From a bacterium 1XD42-1 (GTDB lineage: Bacteria > Bacillota > Clostridia > Oscillospirales > Ruminococcaceae), in contig RAZJ01000012.1 of the NCBI GenBank assembly GCA_003612625.1, positions 17,790 to 81,789 on the forward strand: a DNA stretch of 64,000 bases. Reading direction: 5' to 3'. This document shows, piece by piece, positions 25,879 to 34,862 of this stretch. Within the stretch, counting starts at the first letter, position 1. Every line of letters begins with the position of its first letter. Position numbers and translations under genes: made by a program. The notes below the pieces were generated by a model. The model saw only the letters and a program-made list of their open reading frames with translations. It was not told where the DNA came from and made no database searches.

Positions 25879-26673
25879 TTGACAGTCGCGCAGTTTAAAC
25901 GCTTGAAACCGAAATATAAAGTCCGCTGGGTTGTAGCCTGGATTATCCTGATCGCCATTTGTATCGGGATTCTGCTGGGTATTTCTGCTTTATTTTCCCT
26001 GGCCCGCACCCATTTAAGTACAAAAACTTTGGAGGATGTGTCCCCACGAAATGCTTTGCTGCAAAGTTCTTTTGCCAAAATTGTGGAGGCTCTGGGGCAG
26101 GAAGATCCGGAAAATATTTATGTCATGAACAGTAAAATTACCTGTAACAATCTGGGGGCTGTCCAGGAATTTGACATGGAATTTGTAGATGTAAAAAGCT
26201 CCAAAGAGGCTCAGACCTGGGTTGTCCATATTGATGAAAAAAAATCCTTCATGCGGCGGACTGCCATTGAAAACCAGAACCGCAGCTCCCTTTCTTATAC
26301 AAAAATATCTTTTGCGCAATATTTTCCTTCCTTATCCCGGATCAGTGCCCCCCATTTTTTGGAGAGAATCCAAAAAGAACTCCCTGTGGGGGAAGGCGGC
26401 CTGTATATTTTCCAGGACTCTTTTGATGACAGCAAAAATCCCCAATTTACATCTTATTTGCACGACGGGCATCTGGGCTTTATTGTGTCTTCTTCCGGCG
26501 GCGTCAGCAATTTAACAGAAACTTATCAGCCTACTCCCGGTACACAGGTTCCCTTGCTGCTTTCCACCCAGGCTGTCAATGAGAAAAAATCCAATGAAAA
26601 ACGGACTGTATTATTAGATCCGGAGGAACGGGCTGTCGTCCTCTTTGGCACAGGGCCCTGGACAAACCTTTGA
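25879..26673 (+). CDS. Uncharacterised bitopic membrane protein
   Basis: A 264-residue protein with a short basic cytoplasmic tail and one strongly hydrophobic helix (VVAWIILIAICIGILLGISALF, about 18-40, then split by a Ser/Ala), and a roughly 220-residue extracytoplasmic domain. That domain contains regularly spaced beta-like segments (DMEFVDVKSSKEAQTW, GLYIFQDSFDDS, LGFIVSSSGGVS) but no recognised motif. TTG start at 25879 after GGGAAGGTGAG. Own terminator. It could be a cell-envelope or sporulation protein because spoIIE lies next to it in convergent orientation, but that is only position. Confidence 0.75.
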   Translation: MTVAQFKRLKPKYKVRWVVAWIILIAICIGILLGISALFSLARTHLSTKTLEDVSPRNALLQSSFAKIVEALGQEDPENIYVMNSKITCNNLGAVQEFDMEFVDVKSSKEAQTWVVHIDEKKSFMRRTAIENQNRSSLSYTKISFAQYFPSLSRISAPHFLERIQKELPVGEGGLYIFQDSFDDSKNPQFTSYLHDGHLGFIVSSSGGVSNLTETYQPTPGTQVPLLLSTQAVNEKKSNEKRTVLLDPEERAVVLFGTGPWTNL

Positions 26674-26693
26674 AAAATAAAAATGCTTCAGAA

Positions 26694-26737
26694 ACACCGG
26701 ATTCCCTTTCCAAGGGCTTCCGGTGTCCCTTTTTTTA
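26694..26737. terminator. Terminator between convergent genes
   Basis: ACACCGG-N3-CCCTT / AAGGG-N3-CCGGTGT forms a two-part stem followed by a T7 run on the plus strand; it may also serve spoIIE on the minus strand. Confidence 0.8.
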
Positions 26738-29035
26738 TTCTGCCCGTTCCAGCAAAATCGCTATTACGGTTATGTCATCCTCATGACCGTCTGTCCGGTG
26801 TTCCCTTGCTCCCATTGCCAAACGCTGGCTCAATTCTTTGGGATTGTCCCCTTCAAAACGCTCCAGCTCCCGCAGCAGCCAGTCTGCTCCGCCTGCGGTA
26901 GCTCCATCTGTGACCATAACGATCCAGTCCCCTTCCCGCAACGTTGCCGCGTTCCGTTCAAAATTTACCGTACTTAAAATTCCTACCGGCAAAGAACAGG
27001 ATTCTACATAGCCGCTTTTTTTGCCTTTTCTTAGAAAGGTAGGGGCTGCGCCTGCTTTATAAAATTCCGCTTTGCCTGTATATAAGTCAATCCCGGTAAT
27101 ATCAATGGTTGACAGGGATTCTTCCCCGGTTTTCACCAGCAACGCCGAATTCACCAGCCGCAAGGCTGCATCCATACTGACGCCGGCTTCAATCAGCCTG
27201 CCTAACAGATCCGCTGTCATGGCGGAATCTACTGCGGCATTGCGGCCGCTGCCCATGCCGTCGGATAAAATAAAATTGACCCGTCCCCCTCTGCCGTCTA
27301 CATAACTGTAACTGTCGCCGCAAAGCCGGGCATCTCCATTTCCTAGCTGGGAAGCTCCCCATTTAATGGAATAAACTGCTTTTTCTGTGTAAGTCATGGT
27401 GACGGATCTGCCGTCCGGAGATGTCCGGCAAAAAGGCAGATCAAATGGATGCTCACAGATTTCTGAAAGATCGGCTGTGGATTGTATGTCTTCCAAACGG
27501 GGCCTTTTTTGGGCTGGCAGATCAAATTCCAGCCGCATACAGCCATCCGCATCCAGCATACAGCAGATTTCCCCTGCCGGTGCTTTCTTTTTCCGCAGGT
27601 ATTCTCTGACTTTGCCTTCTGTACGGGTATCCCGGGATACCATATGCTCCATTTCCACACCCATGGCATCAATCATCAGAGCCATTCCTTCAAACTGGTC
27701 GGTTACAACGCCCCGCACCTGATCTACCTTCCGCCGGAGTGCTTCCCGTTCCACATATTCTTTATAATAAAGGGACATCCGGTCTGCTAATTCTGCGGTA
27801 CGGGTACAGTATTCCTGGAACCACATGGGAAATGCCTCCTCTGTTATGGATTCCTGGCTGCGCAGCAAGTCCATTGCATGATTCATTGCACTGCAAGTAT
27901 CCCCATACCTTTCCTGCCAGCAGACGGATTTTTCCCGGCAGCTCCGGCATACTTTATCTGCCGCGCAGGAATATACAGACGATGGATCGCCCCGGTGCAA
28001 ACGGGCCATTTCCTGATTGACCTGACGGGTGGTATCCGCCACTTCCCGCAAAGCCCCTGACATGGAATCCATCCGGTTCCGCAAAAGCCGGCGGCAGGCT
28101 TCCCCGCTGTCGCCCTTGGAAAAACAGGCCTGGAGCTTGGAAACAGTGCTCTGGGGCGTTAATAAAAAGAACAAGGCGCTGAAAAATAATTCTGCCAGAT
28201 AGGGGGCTATGTCAGCAGGATGGACGATTAGCAAGGCAAAAATATTGATGAGTAAAAAGACAGCGGCACAGGGAAAACGTCCTAACCGGCCAAATACCCC
28301 TGCTAATAAGCCTCCAAAACCATAGCTCCCCATTAAGAAAGCTTGTCCCCCAAAAATTCCTGCTGTCAGCCCTCCTATAATGCCGGCGACAGCGCCGCCC
28401 GCTTCCTGGGCCAGCCGGGCAGAAAGCAAAATCGCTGTACCTGCTAAAATCCGCCCTAAGGAAATTTGGAAAAAGCTGAAGGGCACCAAAGCTAAAACTG
28501 CAATGGACAGGGTAATAACAAAAGAAAATAAATCTGCCTGTCTTAAATTTTCCACGCCGCACTGAAAAGCATTTAAAGTACGGGCAAAAAAATAGGACGC
28601 ACAGCCTGCCAGAAGCACTTCCGAAACAGCCAGCAGGCTGTCATATATGGTCCCGTTCGTTACTGCCAATAATACCGCAGAGGGAACCGCTAATGCTCCA
28701 GCCGCTGCTCCAGGCTTTGGAATCCGGGAAAAAAGTCCGTTCTGCCACCGCAGTCCCGCTAATAATAACATGGCAAGCACATATTTTACAAACCCCGGAG
28801 GCGCAAATGCAATATATCCTATCATTGCTCCAATAATGGCTGCCGGTGCGTCATTCTTTTTGACTGCCGCACCATAAGCAATGCCAAATGGGGACAAGGT
28901 TCCTAATACAGATGCCTTTGCAGCGAGAAACCCAGCTGCTGCCCAGAGCAGGCCCCCCAGGATATATTTCCCTACCGCTTGTTTTTCTGCTATCGGCTCT
29001 GCCGCCGGGGGAGAAAAAAAACGATTGACTTGCAT
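26735..29035 (-). CDS. spoIIE: Stage II sporulation protein E, membrane PP2C phosphatase
   Basis: Dephosphorylates SpoIIAA to activate sigma-F in the forespore and participates in asymmetric septation. The 766-residue product (B. subtilis about 827) has about ten N-terminal membrane helices to residue 300, then a central regulatory region with a Cys-rich patch (CAADKVCRSCREKSVCW). The C-terminal PP2C domain has GDSYSY, LSDGMGSGRNA, and VMVTDGATAG as the metal-binding motifs. AGGTGA lies 5 nt before the ATG. It marks the organism as an endospore former or a recent descendant of one. Confidence 0.93.
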   Translation of the reverse strand: MQVNRFFSPPAAEPIAEKQAVGKYILGGLLWAAAGFLAAKASVLGTLSPFGIAYGAAVKKNDAPAAIIGAMIGYIAFAPPGFVKYVLAMLLLAGLRWQNGLFSRIPKPGAAAGALAVPSAVLLAVTNGTIYDSLLAVSEVLLAGCASYFFARTLNAFQCGVENLRQADLFSFVITLSIAVLALVPFSFFQISLGRILAGTAILLSARLAQEAGGAVAGIIGGLTAGIFGGQAFLMGSYGFGGLLAGVFGRLGRFPCAAVFLLINIFALLIVHPADIAPYLAELFFSALFFLLTPQSTVSKLQACFSKGDSGEACRRLLRNRMDSMSGALREVADTTRQVNQEMARLHRGDPSSVYSCAADKVCRSCREKSVCWQERYGDTCSAMNHAMDLLRSQESITEEAFPMWFQEYCTRTAELADRMSLYYKEYVEREALRRKVDQVRGVVTDQFEGMALMIDAMGVEMEHMVSRDTRTEGKVREYLRKKKAPAGEICCMLDADGCMRLEFDLPAQKRPRLEDIQSTADLSEICEHPFDLPFCRTSPDGRSVTMTYTEKAVYSIKWGASQLGNGDARLCGDSYSYVDGRGGRVNFILSDGMGSGRNAAVDSAMTADLLGRLIEAGVSMDAALRLVNSALLVKTGEESLSTIDITGIDLYTGKAEFYKAGAAPTFLRKGKKSGYVESCSLPVGILSTVNFERNAATLREGDWIVMVTDGATAGGADWLLRELERFEGDNPKELSQRLAMGAREHRTDGHEDDITVIAILLERAE

Positions 29036-29083
29036 AAATTCACCTGCTCCTCATAAAATAGTAAGATCGCTTCCATTTCCTTT

Positions 29084-29117
29084 ATTCTAAAGACTGGGGA
29101 TCAAAATCTTTGTCGCA
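29084..29117 (-). promoter_or_regulatory. Possible Spo0A-dependent promoter of spoIIE
   Basis: On the minus strand TGCGACAA (29110-29117), one mismatch from the Spo0A box TTCGACAA, lies 20 bp upstream of a TAGAAT -10-like box (29084-29089), where a good -35 is absent. This matches the general arrangement of Spo0A-activated spoIIE promoters, but the box is degenerate. Confidence 0.3.
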
Positions 29118-29183
29118 TTGCGTCACCAGCAAAAATAAGGGATTTATACCCTCCAGATCCGATAAAATAACCTAAAAACAACA

Positions 29184-29214
29184 AAAAAACGCCCGCTATA
29201 TCAGCGGACGCTAT
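29184..29214 (-). terminator. Terminator of the XRE regulator gene
   Basis: Minus-strand reading: GCGTCCGCT, 4-nt loop, AGCGGGCG, then T7. It separates the regulator gene from spoIIE. Confidence 0.8.
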
Positions 29215-29273
29215 GATAATTCGGAATTGACACCTTTCCAGCCATATGTTATTTTTAAAAGGCAGGAATCCTT

Positions 29274-29981
29274 TTAAGCTTCCTCCTGAGGCGGATAGGC
29301 AATTTCCATTTCTGCATTCTGCACCAGATTTAACAGGGAGGATGCAAACAAAGGATAATTCCGTTCCAGGGATTCCGTAGTAATGGACAAGGCTTCCGGA
29401 TTGGAAACCTTATCTAAGCTGCCAATGGGCGTTCCCTGGGAAATTGAGGCCGCATTGGCACAATGGAGCTGCATGGAGGCATCTGCATAAGGCTGCGCAA
29501 TGGATTCCGGAACCGTAAACATCGCATTTTGATTTTTGGGATTGACACGGTACACAATGCGGAACATCCGGTAAACAGACAACATTAAAAAAGCGGAAAC
29601 TTCTTCAATCAAAGTCCGGCAATTACTGCGGGCCAGCAAATCAAATAATACATTGATGGAATTGGCAATCAGCTTCTTATTCAGCAGCGGCAATACTCCT
29701 GCTTTTGTGATATGATCCCGCCCCATTGCATCTGGTTCGGGAATATCTTCTATGGTTAGTTTTGATCCCTGCCGGTCCGGGGAACGGCCTAACAGGTAGT
29801 CGCAGGAAACACCATAGAAATCAGCGCAGCGGCATAAAAAATCAAGGCCACATTCACGAATTCCCTTTTCATAGTGGGAAAGCAGAGCTTGGGATATGCC
29901 AAGCTGGGATGCGGCCAGTTTTTGGCTGATGCCTCGTTCCTTCCGCAGAAGGGTCAAGACACGGGGGAAATCTGCATTCAT
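29274..29981 (-). CDS. XRE-family transcriptional regulator with C-terminal effector-like domain
   Basis: A 235-residue regulator. N-terminal HTH_3 domain, residues 5-65: LRKERGISQKLAASQLGISQALLSHYEKG and YGVSCDYLLGRS. The remaining 170 residues form a mainly helical domain without a recognised motif, containing LIANSINVLFDLLARSNCRTLIEEVSAFLMLSVYRMFRIVY. ATG start with GAGGAG 7 nt upstream. Located upstream of spoIIE on the same strand but separated by a terminator; link to sporulation is only positional. Confidence 0.85.
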   Translation of the reverse strand: MNADFPRVLTLLRKERGISQKLAASQLGISQALLSHYEKGIRECGLDFLCRCADFYGVSCDYLLGRSPDRQGSKLTIEDIPEPDAMGRDHITKAGVLPLLNKKLIANSINVLFDLLARSNCRTLIEEVSAFLMLSVYRMFRIVYRVNPKNQNAMFTVPESIAQPYADASMQLHCANAASISQGTPIGSLDKVSNPEALSITTESLERNYPLFASSLLNLVQNAEMEIAYPPQEEA

Positions 29982-30177
29982 ATGTAACTCCTCATGTTTC
30001 CAGCCCCCAGGGGGAATGGGGGATTCTGGAACCTCAAAAAAAATAGCGGATGAATCTTCTACCGCTTTTTGCCTTTACATATCGTAAATTATATAATATG
30101 GAAAACACTTTGTAAATAGAATCCGGCGAAAATTGTAGATTTTTGTTGAATAAACGCAAAAAAGGATGGTTGTTTAT

Positions 30178-30852
30178 ATGATAACTTACAAAATTCACAT
30201 GATCAGACATGGACTAACCCAGGCAAACCTGGAACGGAAATATATTGGCCGTACCGATCCGCCTCTATGTGACGTTGGCTTGCGGCAGCTGCGGGATCTG
30301 CAAAAAGACTGGGGTTATCCTTCTGTTCAGCAGGTTTATTCCAGCCCCCTGATCCGCGCTACCCAGACTGCCAAGCTGATTTATCCCAACTACGAGCCGG
30401 TACTGGTGGAAGGAATCCGGGAAATTGATTTCGGGGATTTCGAGGACCGCACCATTGAAGATTTGGAAAAAGATCCGGTGTTCCGGGAATGGATCGCTTC
30501 GGAGGATATGGCTGTTCCCAATGGCGAAAGCGGCAAAGATGTTTACGAACGGTCTGTGGAAGCTTTGGGCTGGATTTTCCAGGAAATGATGGATAAAAAA
30601 TTAACTTCTGTGGCTGTTATTACCCATAGCGGGCTGATTACCGGACTGTTAGCCAACCTGGGGCTTCCGGAGCGGGAAGCCGTCCGGTGGAACTGCGATC
30701 CCGGCCGGGGCTACACTTTACTGATGACCCCTCAATTATGGATGCGGGATAAGAAATTTGAAGTTTATGGAAGAATCCCTGTGCCCCTTTATACGGAGGA
30801 GGAAGAAGAAACTGCCTACTGGCAGGATCTGGATTATGGGGACGGCATGTAA
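30178..30852 (+). CDS. Histidine phosphatase family protein (phosphoglycerate mutase-like)
   Basis: A 224-residue member of the branch-2-like histidine phosphatase superfamily: MIRHGLTQANLERKYIGRTDPPL has the catalytic RHG, followed by YSSPLIRATQTAKLI, the Glu in REIDFGDFEDR, and the second His in VAVITHSGLITGLLANLG. It resembles cobalamin alpha-ribazole phosphatase (CobC) and PhoE-type phosphatases; which one is undecided. An ATG at 30166 overlaps the Shine-Dalgarno sequence, so the ATG at 30178 is chosen. Upstream and divergent is the XRE regulator; leuB follows with its own promoter. Confidence 0.85.
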   Translation: MITYKIHMIRHGLTQANLERKYIGRTDPPLCDVGLRQLRDLQKDWGYPSVQQVYSSPLIRATQTAKLIYPNYEPVLVEGIREIDFGDFEDRTIEDLEKDPVFREWIASEDMAVPNGESGKDVYERSVEALGWIFQEMMDKKLTSVAVITHSGLITGLLANLGLPEREAVRWNCDPGRGYTLLMTPQLWMRDKKFEVYGRIPVPLYTEEEEETAYWQDLDYGDGM

Positions 30853-30880
30853 TAACCTCTCATTCTATTCAAAACGCTTA

Positions 30881-30947
30881 TTGCCCGCGCCATAAAATTT
30901 TGTTATACTAAAGGGCGGAGCTTATCCTCAAAAGCTTTCAGGATAAG
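30881..30947 (+). promoter_or_regulatory. leuB promoter with adjacent inverted repeat
   Basis: TTGCCC (30881-30886), 17 bp, TATACT (30904-30909). Twelve bases later comes CTTATCCT-N11-AGGATAAG (30921-30947), a perfect 8-bp inverted repeat over the start of the transcript that could be an operator or a small leader hairpin. Confidence 0.65.
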
Positions 30948-30976
30948 GGGATTTTAATGTATAAGGAGTTTTTTTC

Positions 30977-32065
30977 ATGGACAAAATGAAAGTGTGTGTT
31001 TTAGAAGGAGATGGCATTGGCCCGGAAATCGTCGGGCAGGCCCTCAAAGTATTGGATACTGTCTGCAAAGCACGTTCCATTTCTTTAGAAACGGATCATG
31101 CTCTGATTGGCGGCGCCGCTATTGATGCTGTTGGGGAACCCCTGCCCCAGGATACCATAAACCGCTGCAAACAGGCAGACGCTGTTTTATTAGGAGCCGT
31201 AGGCGGCCCCAAATGGGATGACGTCCCTTCCCATCTGCGTCCGGAAAAAGGGCTGCTGGGCATCCGCAAGGCACTGGGCCTGTTCTGCAACCTGCGTCCT
31301 GCCGCTATTTTCCCTGCATTGAAAGAGGCTTCCCCCCTGCGCCCGGAAATTGTAGAAGGCGGCGTAGATTTGGTGGTCGTCCGGGAATTAACCGGGGATG
31401 TTTATTTTGGAGAACATACCCGCACTGAACAAAATGGCGTCACCGTGGGCCAGGATATTATGTCTTATAGCGTGCCGGAAATTGAACGGATCGCCCATAA
31501 AGCTTTCCACCTTGCCCGGAAACGCCATAAGCGGGTAACTTCCGTGGACAAAGCCAATGTTTTAGAAACGTCCCGGGTATGGCGGGAAACCGTTTCCCGC
31601 ATTGGTGACGAATATCCTGACGTTAAGCTGAACCATATGTATGTGGATAATGCCGCTATGCAGCTGGTCCGCAACCCTGGCCAATTTGACGTACTGGTAA
31701 CAGGCAACCTGTTTGGAGATATTCTTTCTGATGAAAGCTCCATGATTTCCGGTTCTATCGGGATGCTGGCTTCTGCCAGCCTGGGCGAAGGCTCCATGGG
31801 CTTATATGAACCAATTCACGGCAGTGCTCCGGATATTGCCGGACAAGGGTTAGCCAATCCTTTGGCTACCATCCTTTCTGTTGCAATGATGCTGCGCAGC
31901 AGTTTCGGATTGAACCATGAAGCCGATCTGGTCGAAAAAGCCGTGTCCCAGGCTCTGGATGAAGGGCGTACTGCCGATATTCAAGCTGACGGGCTGCCGG
32001 TTTTATCAACGGAGCAAATGGGCGATCTTGTGGCAGAAAAAGTAAAGGCTTTGCTGGAGGCATAA
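30977..32065 (+). CDS. leuB: 3-isopropylmalate dehydrogenase
   Basis: NAD-dependent oxidative decarboxylation in leucine synthesis; 362 residues, standard length. [15 protein letters not shown] at the N-terminus, [15 protein letters not shown] (substrate-binding Arg/Tyr), [34 protein letters not shown] (metal-binding Asp residues) and [15 protein letters not shown] (NAD specificity) are all present; the third of these is quoted only in part as [21 protein letters not shown] at 30962-30967. Other leu genes are not adjacent, so it stands apart from leuACD. It is followed closely by a DUF975-like membrane protein. Confidence 0.95.
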   Translation: MDKMKVCVLEGDGIGPEIVGQALKVLDTVCKARSISLETDHALIGGAAIDAVGEPLPQDTINRCKQADAVLLGAVGGPKWDDVPSHLRPEKGLLGIRKALGLFCNLRPAAIFPALKEASPLRPEIVEGGVDLVVVRELTGDVYFGEHTRTEQNGVTVGQDIMSYSVPEIERIAHKAFHLARKRHKRVTSVDKANVLETSRVWRETVSRIGDEYPDVKLNHMYVDNAAMQLVRNPGQFDVLVTGNLFGDILSDESSMISGSIGMLASASLGEGSMGLYEPIHGSAPDIAGQGLANPLATILSVAMMLRSSFGLNHEADLVEKAVSQALDEGRTADIQADGLPVLSTEQMGDLVAEKVKALLEA

Positions 32066-32095
32066 AAAAATCCGGCGGAAGCCGGAAAGGAGTTT

Positions 32096-33085
32096 ATGAG
32101 GAGTTTTCAGGACTTAAAAAGGGAAAGCCGCTATAAGCTGCGGGGCTTATGGGGCAAAGCCATCCTTTTACATCTTTTACTTTGGGTGCCGGGACTTCTT
32201 GCAGGACTGACCGAACAGGGGCTGCGTATGGCAGGGAAATTTCCTGCCTTTGGGGAAGGGGCTTTTGCTCCCGCTTCCCCCAGCCCTCCTGCTATGCTGG
32301 CTGCTTTGGGATGCGGCATCCTGTGTTTTTCCTTATGGGCCCCCTTTGCCCAGGGACAAGCCCGCTGGTACTGGCTGGCCCATTCCGGCCTGCCGGGCGG
32401 GGCTAAGGAAGCTTTTTATTATTTTAAATCCTGGCGTTCCTGCGGAAAATCCATCTGGCTTTCGTTTCAAATTGCCTTTCGGACAGGATTATGGTTCCTT
32501 CTGTTTTCTGTGCCGCCCTTCTTTGCTGCCGGGAGCTGGGTTTGGTTCCGGCGGCAAATGGCTTCCGCTCTCGACTTCGGGGCTATGGAACCAATTTTCC
32601 GGATTTTACTGGCTTTATGGCCCTTGCTGGCTTTCGGGCTGGCTGGCATACAGGCACAGCGCTATTTTTTAGCGCCCCGCATCCTTGCCCAGAAACCGGA
32701 AGAACCTGTAAAACGAATCCTGCGGCGGAGTTCCCGTTTAAGCCGGGGATACCGCGGAAGAATATGGATGCTATATTTATCCTTCTGGCCCTGGATGCTT
32801 CCAAAGGCCGGCATACTCCTCTTTCTGATGGCAAGCCTTTTCATGCCCGTTTTATTTTGGGGCGCCCCTGCTTCACTGCTTTTGTCGGTTATTCTGGGGT
32901 TTTACTGGCGGCCTTTCCAACAGGAAGCTTTAGCCTGCTGTGCTGCCGGTTTCCTTTACGGCACCATTCAGCAAGAGGAAACTTTGGCCGAAAATATGAC
33001 CCGGGAATATTTTGCCAAAACTGGAGAAGCCATTCTGCCGGAAAATTTCCAGTCCACCCCCATGCCTTGGGGCCAGCTGGAATAA
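32096..33085 (+). CDS. DUF975-like membrane protein
   Basis: A 329-residue integral membrane protein with five or six hydrophobic stretches (about 22-40, 62-85, 120-150, 165-185, 235-275). The N-terminus FQDLKRESRYKLRGLWGKAI resembles the start of DUF975 family proteins, which have no known function. RBS GAAAGGAG at 32085-32092 follows a 6-bp TCCGGC/GCCGGA hairpin with a GGAA tetraloop between it and leuB, so some cotranscription with leuB is possible. Strong terminator downstream. Confidence 0.65.
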   Translation: MRSFQDLKRESRYKLRGLWGKAILLHLLLWVPGLLAGLTEQGLRMAGKFPAFGEGAFAPASPSPPAMLAALGCGILCFSLWAPFAQGQARWYWLAHSGLPGGAKEAFYYFKSWRSCGKSIWLSFQIAFRTGLWFLLFSVPPFFAAGSWVWFRRQMASALDFGAMEPIFRILLALWPLLAFGLAGIQAQRYFLAPRILAQKPEEPVKRILRRSSRLSRGYRGRIWMLYLSFWPWMLPKAGILLFLMASLFMPVLFWGAPASLLLSVILGFYWRPFQQEALACCAAGFLYGTIQQEETLAENMTREYFAKTGEAILPENFQSTPMPWGQLE

Positions 33086-33111
33086 AAACTTATTTTTATA
33101 AAATAAAGGAT

Positions 33112-33150
33112 GGGGAACGGCATAGAAATCCTATGCCGTTCCCCGTTCTT
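33112..33150 (+). terminator. Terminator after the DUF975-like gene
   Basis: GGGGAACGGCATAG pairs perfectly with CTATGCCGTTCCCC (14 bp, 5-nt loop), followed by GTTCTTT. Confidence 0.85.
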
Positions 33151-33191
33151 TCGACATTCACTGGTGTTGGTTTCGTTTAGGACGAAACAGG

Positions 33192-33449
33192 TTAAGCTTC
33201 TTCGGTTAAAGTTTTTGTCAAAGCTTGCAAGCACTCTTCACACACATTTTTTCCCTTATATGTTTTTACATTGCTGGCGCTGCTGCAAAAAATACAAGCA
33301 GGTTCATACTTCTTCAGGATAATCTGGCTGCCTTCCACATAAATCTCCAGGGAATCGCGTTCGTTAATGTCAAGAGTACGGCGCAGTTCGATGGGAAGTA
33401 CAATACGTCCTAATTCGTCAACTTTCCGCACAATACCTGTCGATTTCAT
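33192..33449 (-). CDS. abrB: AbrB/SpoVT-family transition-state regulator
   Basis: An 85-residue SpoVT-AbrB DNA-binding protein. The swapped-hairpin domain MKSTGIVRKVDELGRIVLP to about residue 50 is nearly the textbook AbrB N-terminus. The C-terminal part has CIFC and CEEC, which may bind zinc, as in clostridial AbrB homologues. The frame is open eight codons further upstream, but the ATG at 33449 follows AAGGAGGAG and gives the conserved start. It probably represses stationary-phase genes during growth. A promoter and a Spo0A-box match lie upstream. Confidence 0.92.
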   Translation of the reverse strand: MKSTGIVRKVDELGRIVLPIELRRTLDINERDSLEIYVEGSQIILKKYEPACIFCSSASNVKTYKGKNVCEECLQALTKTLTEEA

Positions 33450-33491
33450 AAATACTTCTCCTCCTTCCACCATGGTGAATGCTTCTATTTA

Positions 33492-33561
33492 ATAATAACG
33501 GAAAATAGTGGATTTGTAAAGAGTTTGCAGGCATTGTTTTACAATTTGTTATTATGTCGAA
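33492..33561 (-). promoter_or_regulatory. abrB promoter with upstream Spo0A-box match
   Basis: Minus strand: TTTACA (33515-33520), 17 bp, TATTAT (33492-33497). An exact TTCGACA (33555-33561) lies 34 bp upstream of the -35. abrB is a classic Spo0A target, but in B. subtilis the sites are downstream, and the 7-mer is short enough to occur by chance (others near 20387 and 33150). Confidence 0.5.
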
Positions 33562-33849
33562 AATTCAGGTAAAATTACCATAATATTTTTATCAATAATC
33601 AGAAAAAAAGGTAATTTTTTTCATTCAAACAGCCGAAACCAATAGCCTTTTTGTCCGGATTCTTGTACAGAATATAACAAAATATTTCCATTTTTTTGGT
33701 TTTTTAAGGAATAAAAGGATTCTTCTTCCATTTCAACGGTTATGTAATTTTATGCCATATTAACCAAATTTTTTAGGATCCTTTTCAGGCGTTTCAAAAC
33801 CCTGAAAAGGACCCTCTTTTCCCTCTGAATCTTATCTATTTTACAAATA
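33562..33849. other. AT-rich spacer with a hairpin at 33775-33820
   Basis: No gene seen. Near its right end AGGATCCTTTTCAGG pairs with CCTGAAAAGGACCCT (15 bp, one mismatch) around an 11-nt loop. It may terminate trpS transcription, though on the minus strand it is followed by an A-rich rather than T-rich stretch. Confidence 0.5.
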
Positions 33850-34857
33850 CTATAAGGCTGGAAACCCTATTTTTTTATAAACTTTTGCCAATGTCCGGGC
33901 TGCAATTCCTGATGCTTTTTCTGCACCCTGTTTCCAGCAGCTTTCCAAATAGGCACGATCCTTCATGAACTGGGCATGGCGTTCCCGTATGGGACGCAGG
34001 GCTTCTGCTACCGCTTCCCCTACGGCCGTTTTGAAATCCCCATACCCTTTCCCGGCAAATTCTTTTTCGATTTCTTCATAGCTTTTCCCTGTTACAGCAC
34101 TATAAATGGAAATCAGGTTGTTAATCCCGTCTTTTCCTTCCCGGTAAACCACTTCCGCTTCTGAATCGGTTACTGCTGAACGGAATTTCTTCAAAATGGA
34201 TTCCGGGGAATCTAAAATGGAAATAAAGCCTTTGGGATTCTCGTCGGATTTACTCATCTTTTTTGTCGGGTCCTGCAATGACATAATTTTTGCGGAGGTT
34301 TTTGGAATATACGGCTCCGGTAATGTGAAGGTCTGTCCATGTATCCCATTAAACCGCTGGGCGATATCCCGCGTTAATTCTAAATGCTGTTTTTGATCAA
34401 TGCCTACCGGTACTAAATCTGCCTGGTACAACAAAATATCAGCAGCCATTAGCGTGGGATACGTGAAAAGCCCTGCATTTACATTGTCCGGGTGGCGCTG
34501 GCTTTTATCCTTAAACTGGGTCATCCGGGATAATTCCCCAAATTGTGTATAACAGTTCAGTACCCAGGCTAACTGGGCATGGGCCGGTACATGGCTCTGT
34601 AAAAATAATACCGATTTCTCCGGATCAAGCCCGCAGGCTAATAAAAGGGCATAGGCTGAAATGGCATTCTCCCGCAGCGCTTTCGGGTCCTGCCGGACTG
34701 TAATGGCGTGCATATCTACAACAGAATAACAACAATGATATTCTTCCTGCATGGATACCCAGTTCTTTACGGCCCCTAAATAATTCCCCAGGGTAAATGT
34801 ACCAGTAGGCTGGATGCCCGAAAAAATAATCTTTTTACGGGGAGCTGTATTTTCCAT
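33850..34857 (-). CDS. trpS: Tryptophan--tRNA ligase
   Basis: Class I aminoacyl-tRNA synthetase, 335 residues, normal for bacterial TrpS. IFSGIQPTGTFTLGNYLGA carries the HIGH-equivalent motif, KKMSKSDENP is KMSKS, and QFKDKSQRHPDNVNAG and LPVGIDQKQHLELTRDIAQRF (quoted in part as GIDQKQHLELTRD) are family blocks. The GTG at 34866 lies within the RBS GAGGTG, so the ATG at 34857, 6 nt after it, is chosen. It follows the aminotransferase gene by 5 nt: same operon. No T-box leader is seen directly upstream. Confidence 0.94.
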   Translation of the reverse strand: MENTAPRKKIIFSGIQPTGTFTLGNYLGAVKNWVSMQEEYHCCYSVVDMHAITVRQDPKALRENAISAYALLLACGLDPEKSVLFLQSHVPAHAQLAWVLNCYTQFGELSRMTQFKDKSQRHPDNVNAGLFTYPTLMAADILLYQADLVPVGIDQKQHLELTRDIAQRFNGIHGQTFTLPEPYIPKTSAKIMSLQDPTKKMSKSDENPKGFISILDSPESILKKFRSAVTDSEAEVVYREGKDGINNLISIYSAVTGKSYEEIEKEFAGKGYGDFKTAVGEAVAEALRPIRERHAQFMKDRAYLESCWKQGAEKASGIAARTLAKVYKKIGFPAL

Positions 34858-34862
34858 CAATA

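Noticed and set aside
33150..33156. Spo0A-box match TTCGACA beyond the DUF975-like gene terminator
   Set aside because: Not in front of a promoter; a 7-mer is expected several times by chance in 64 kb (another match lies near 20387).
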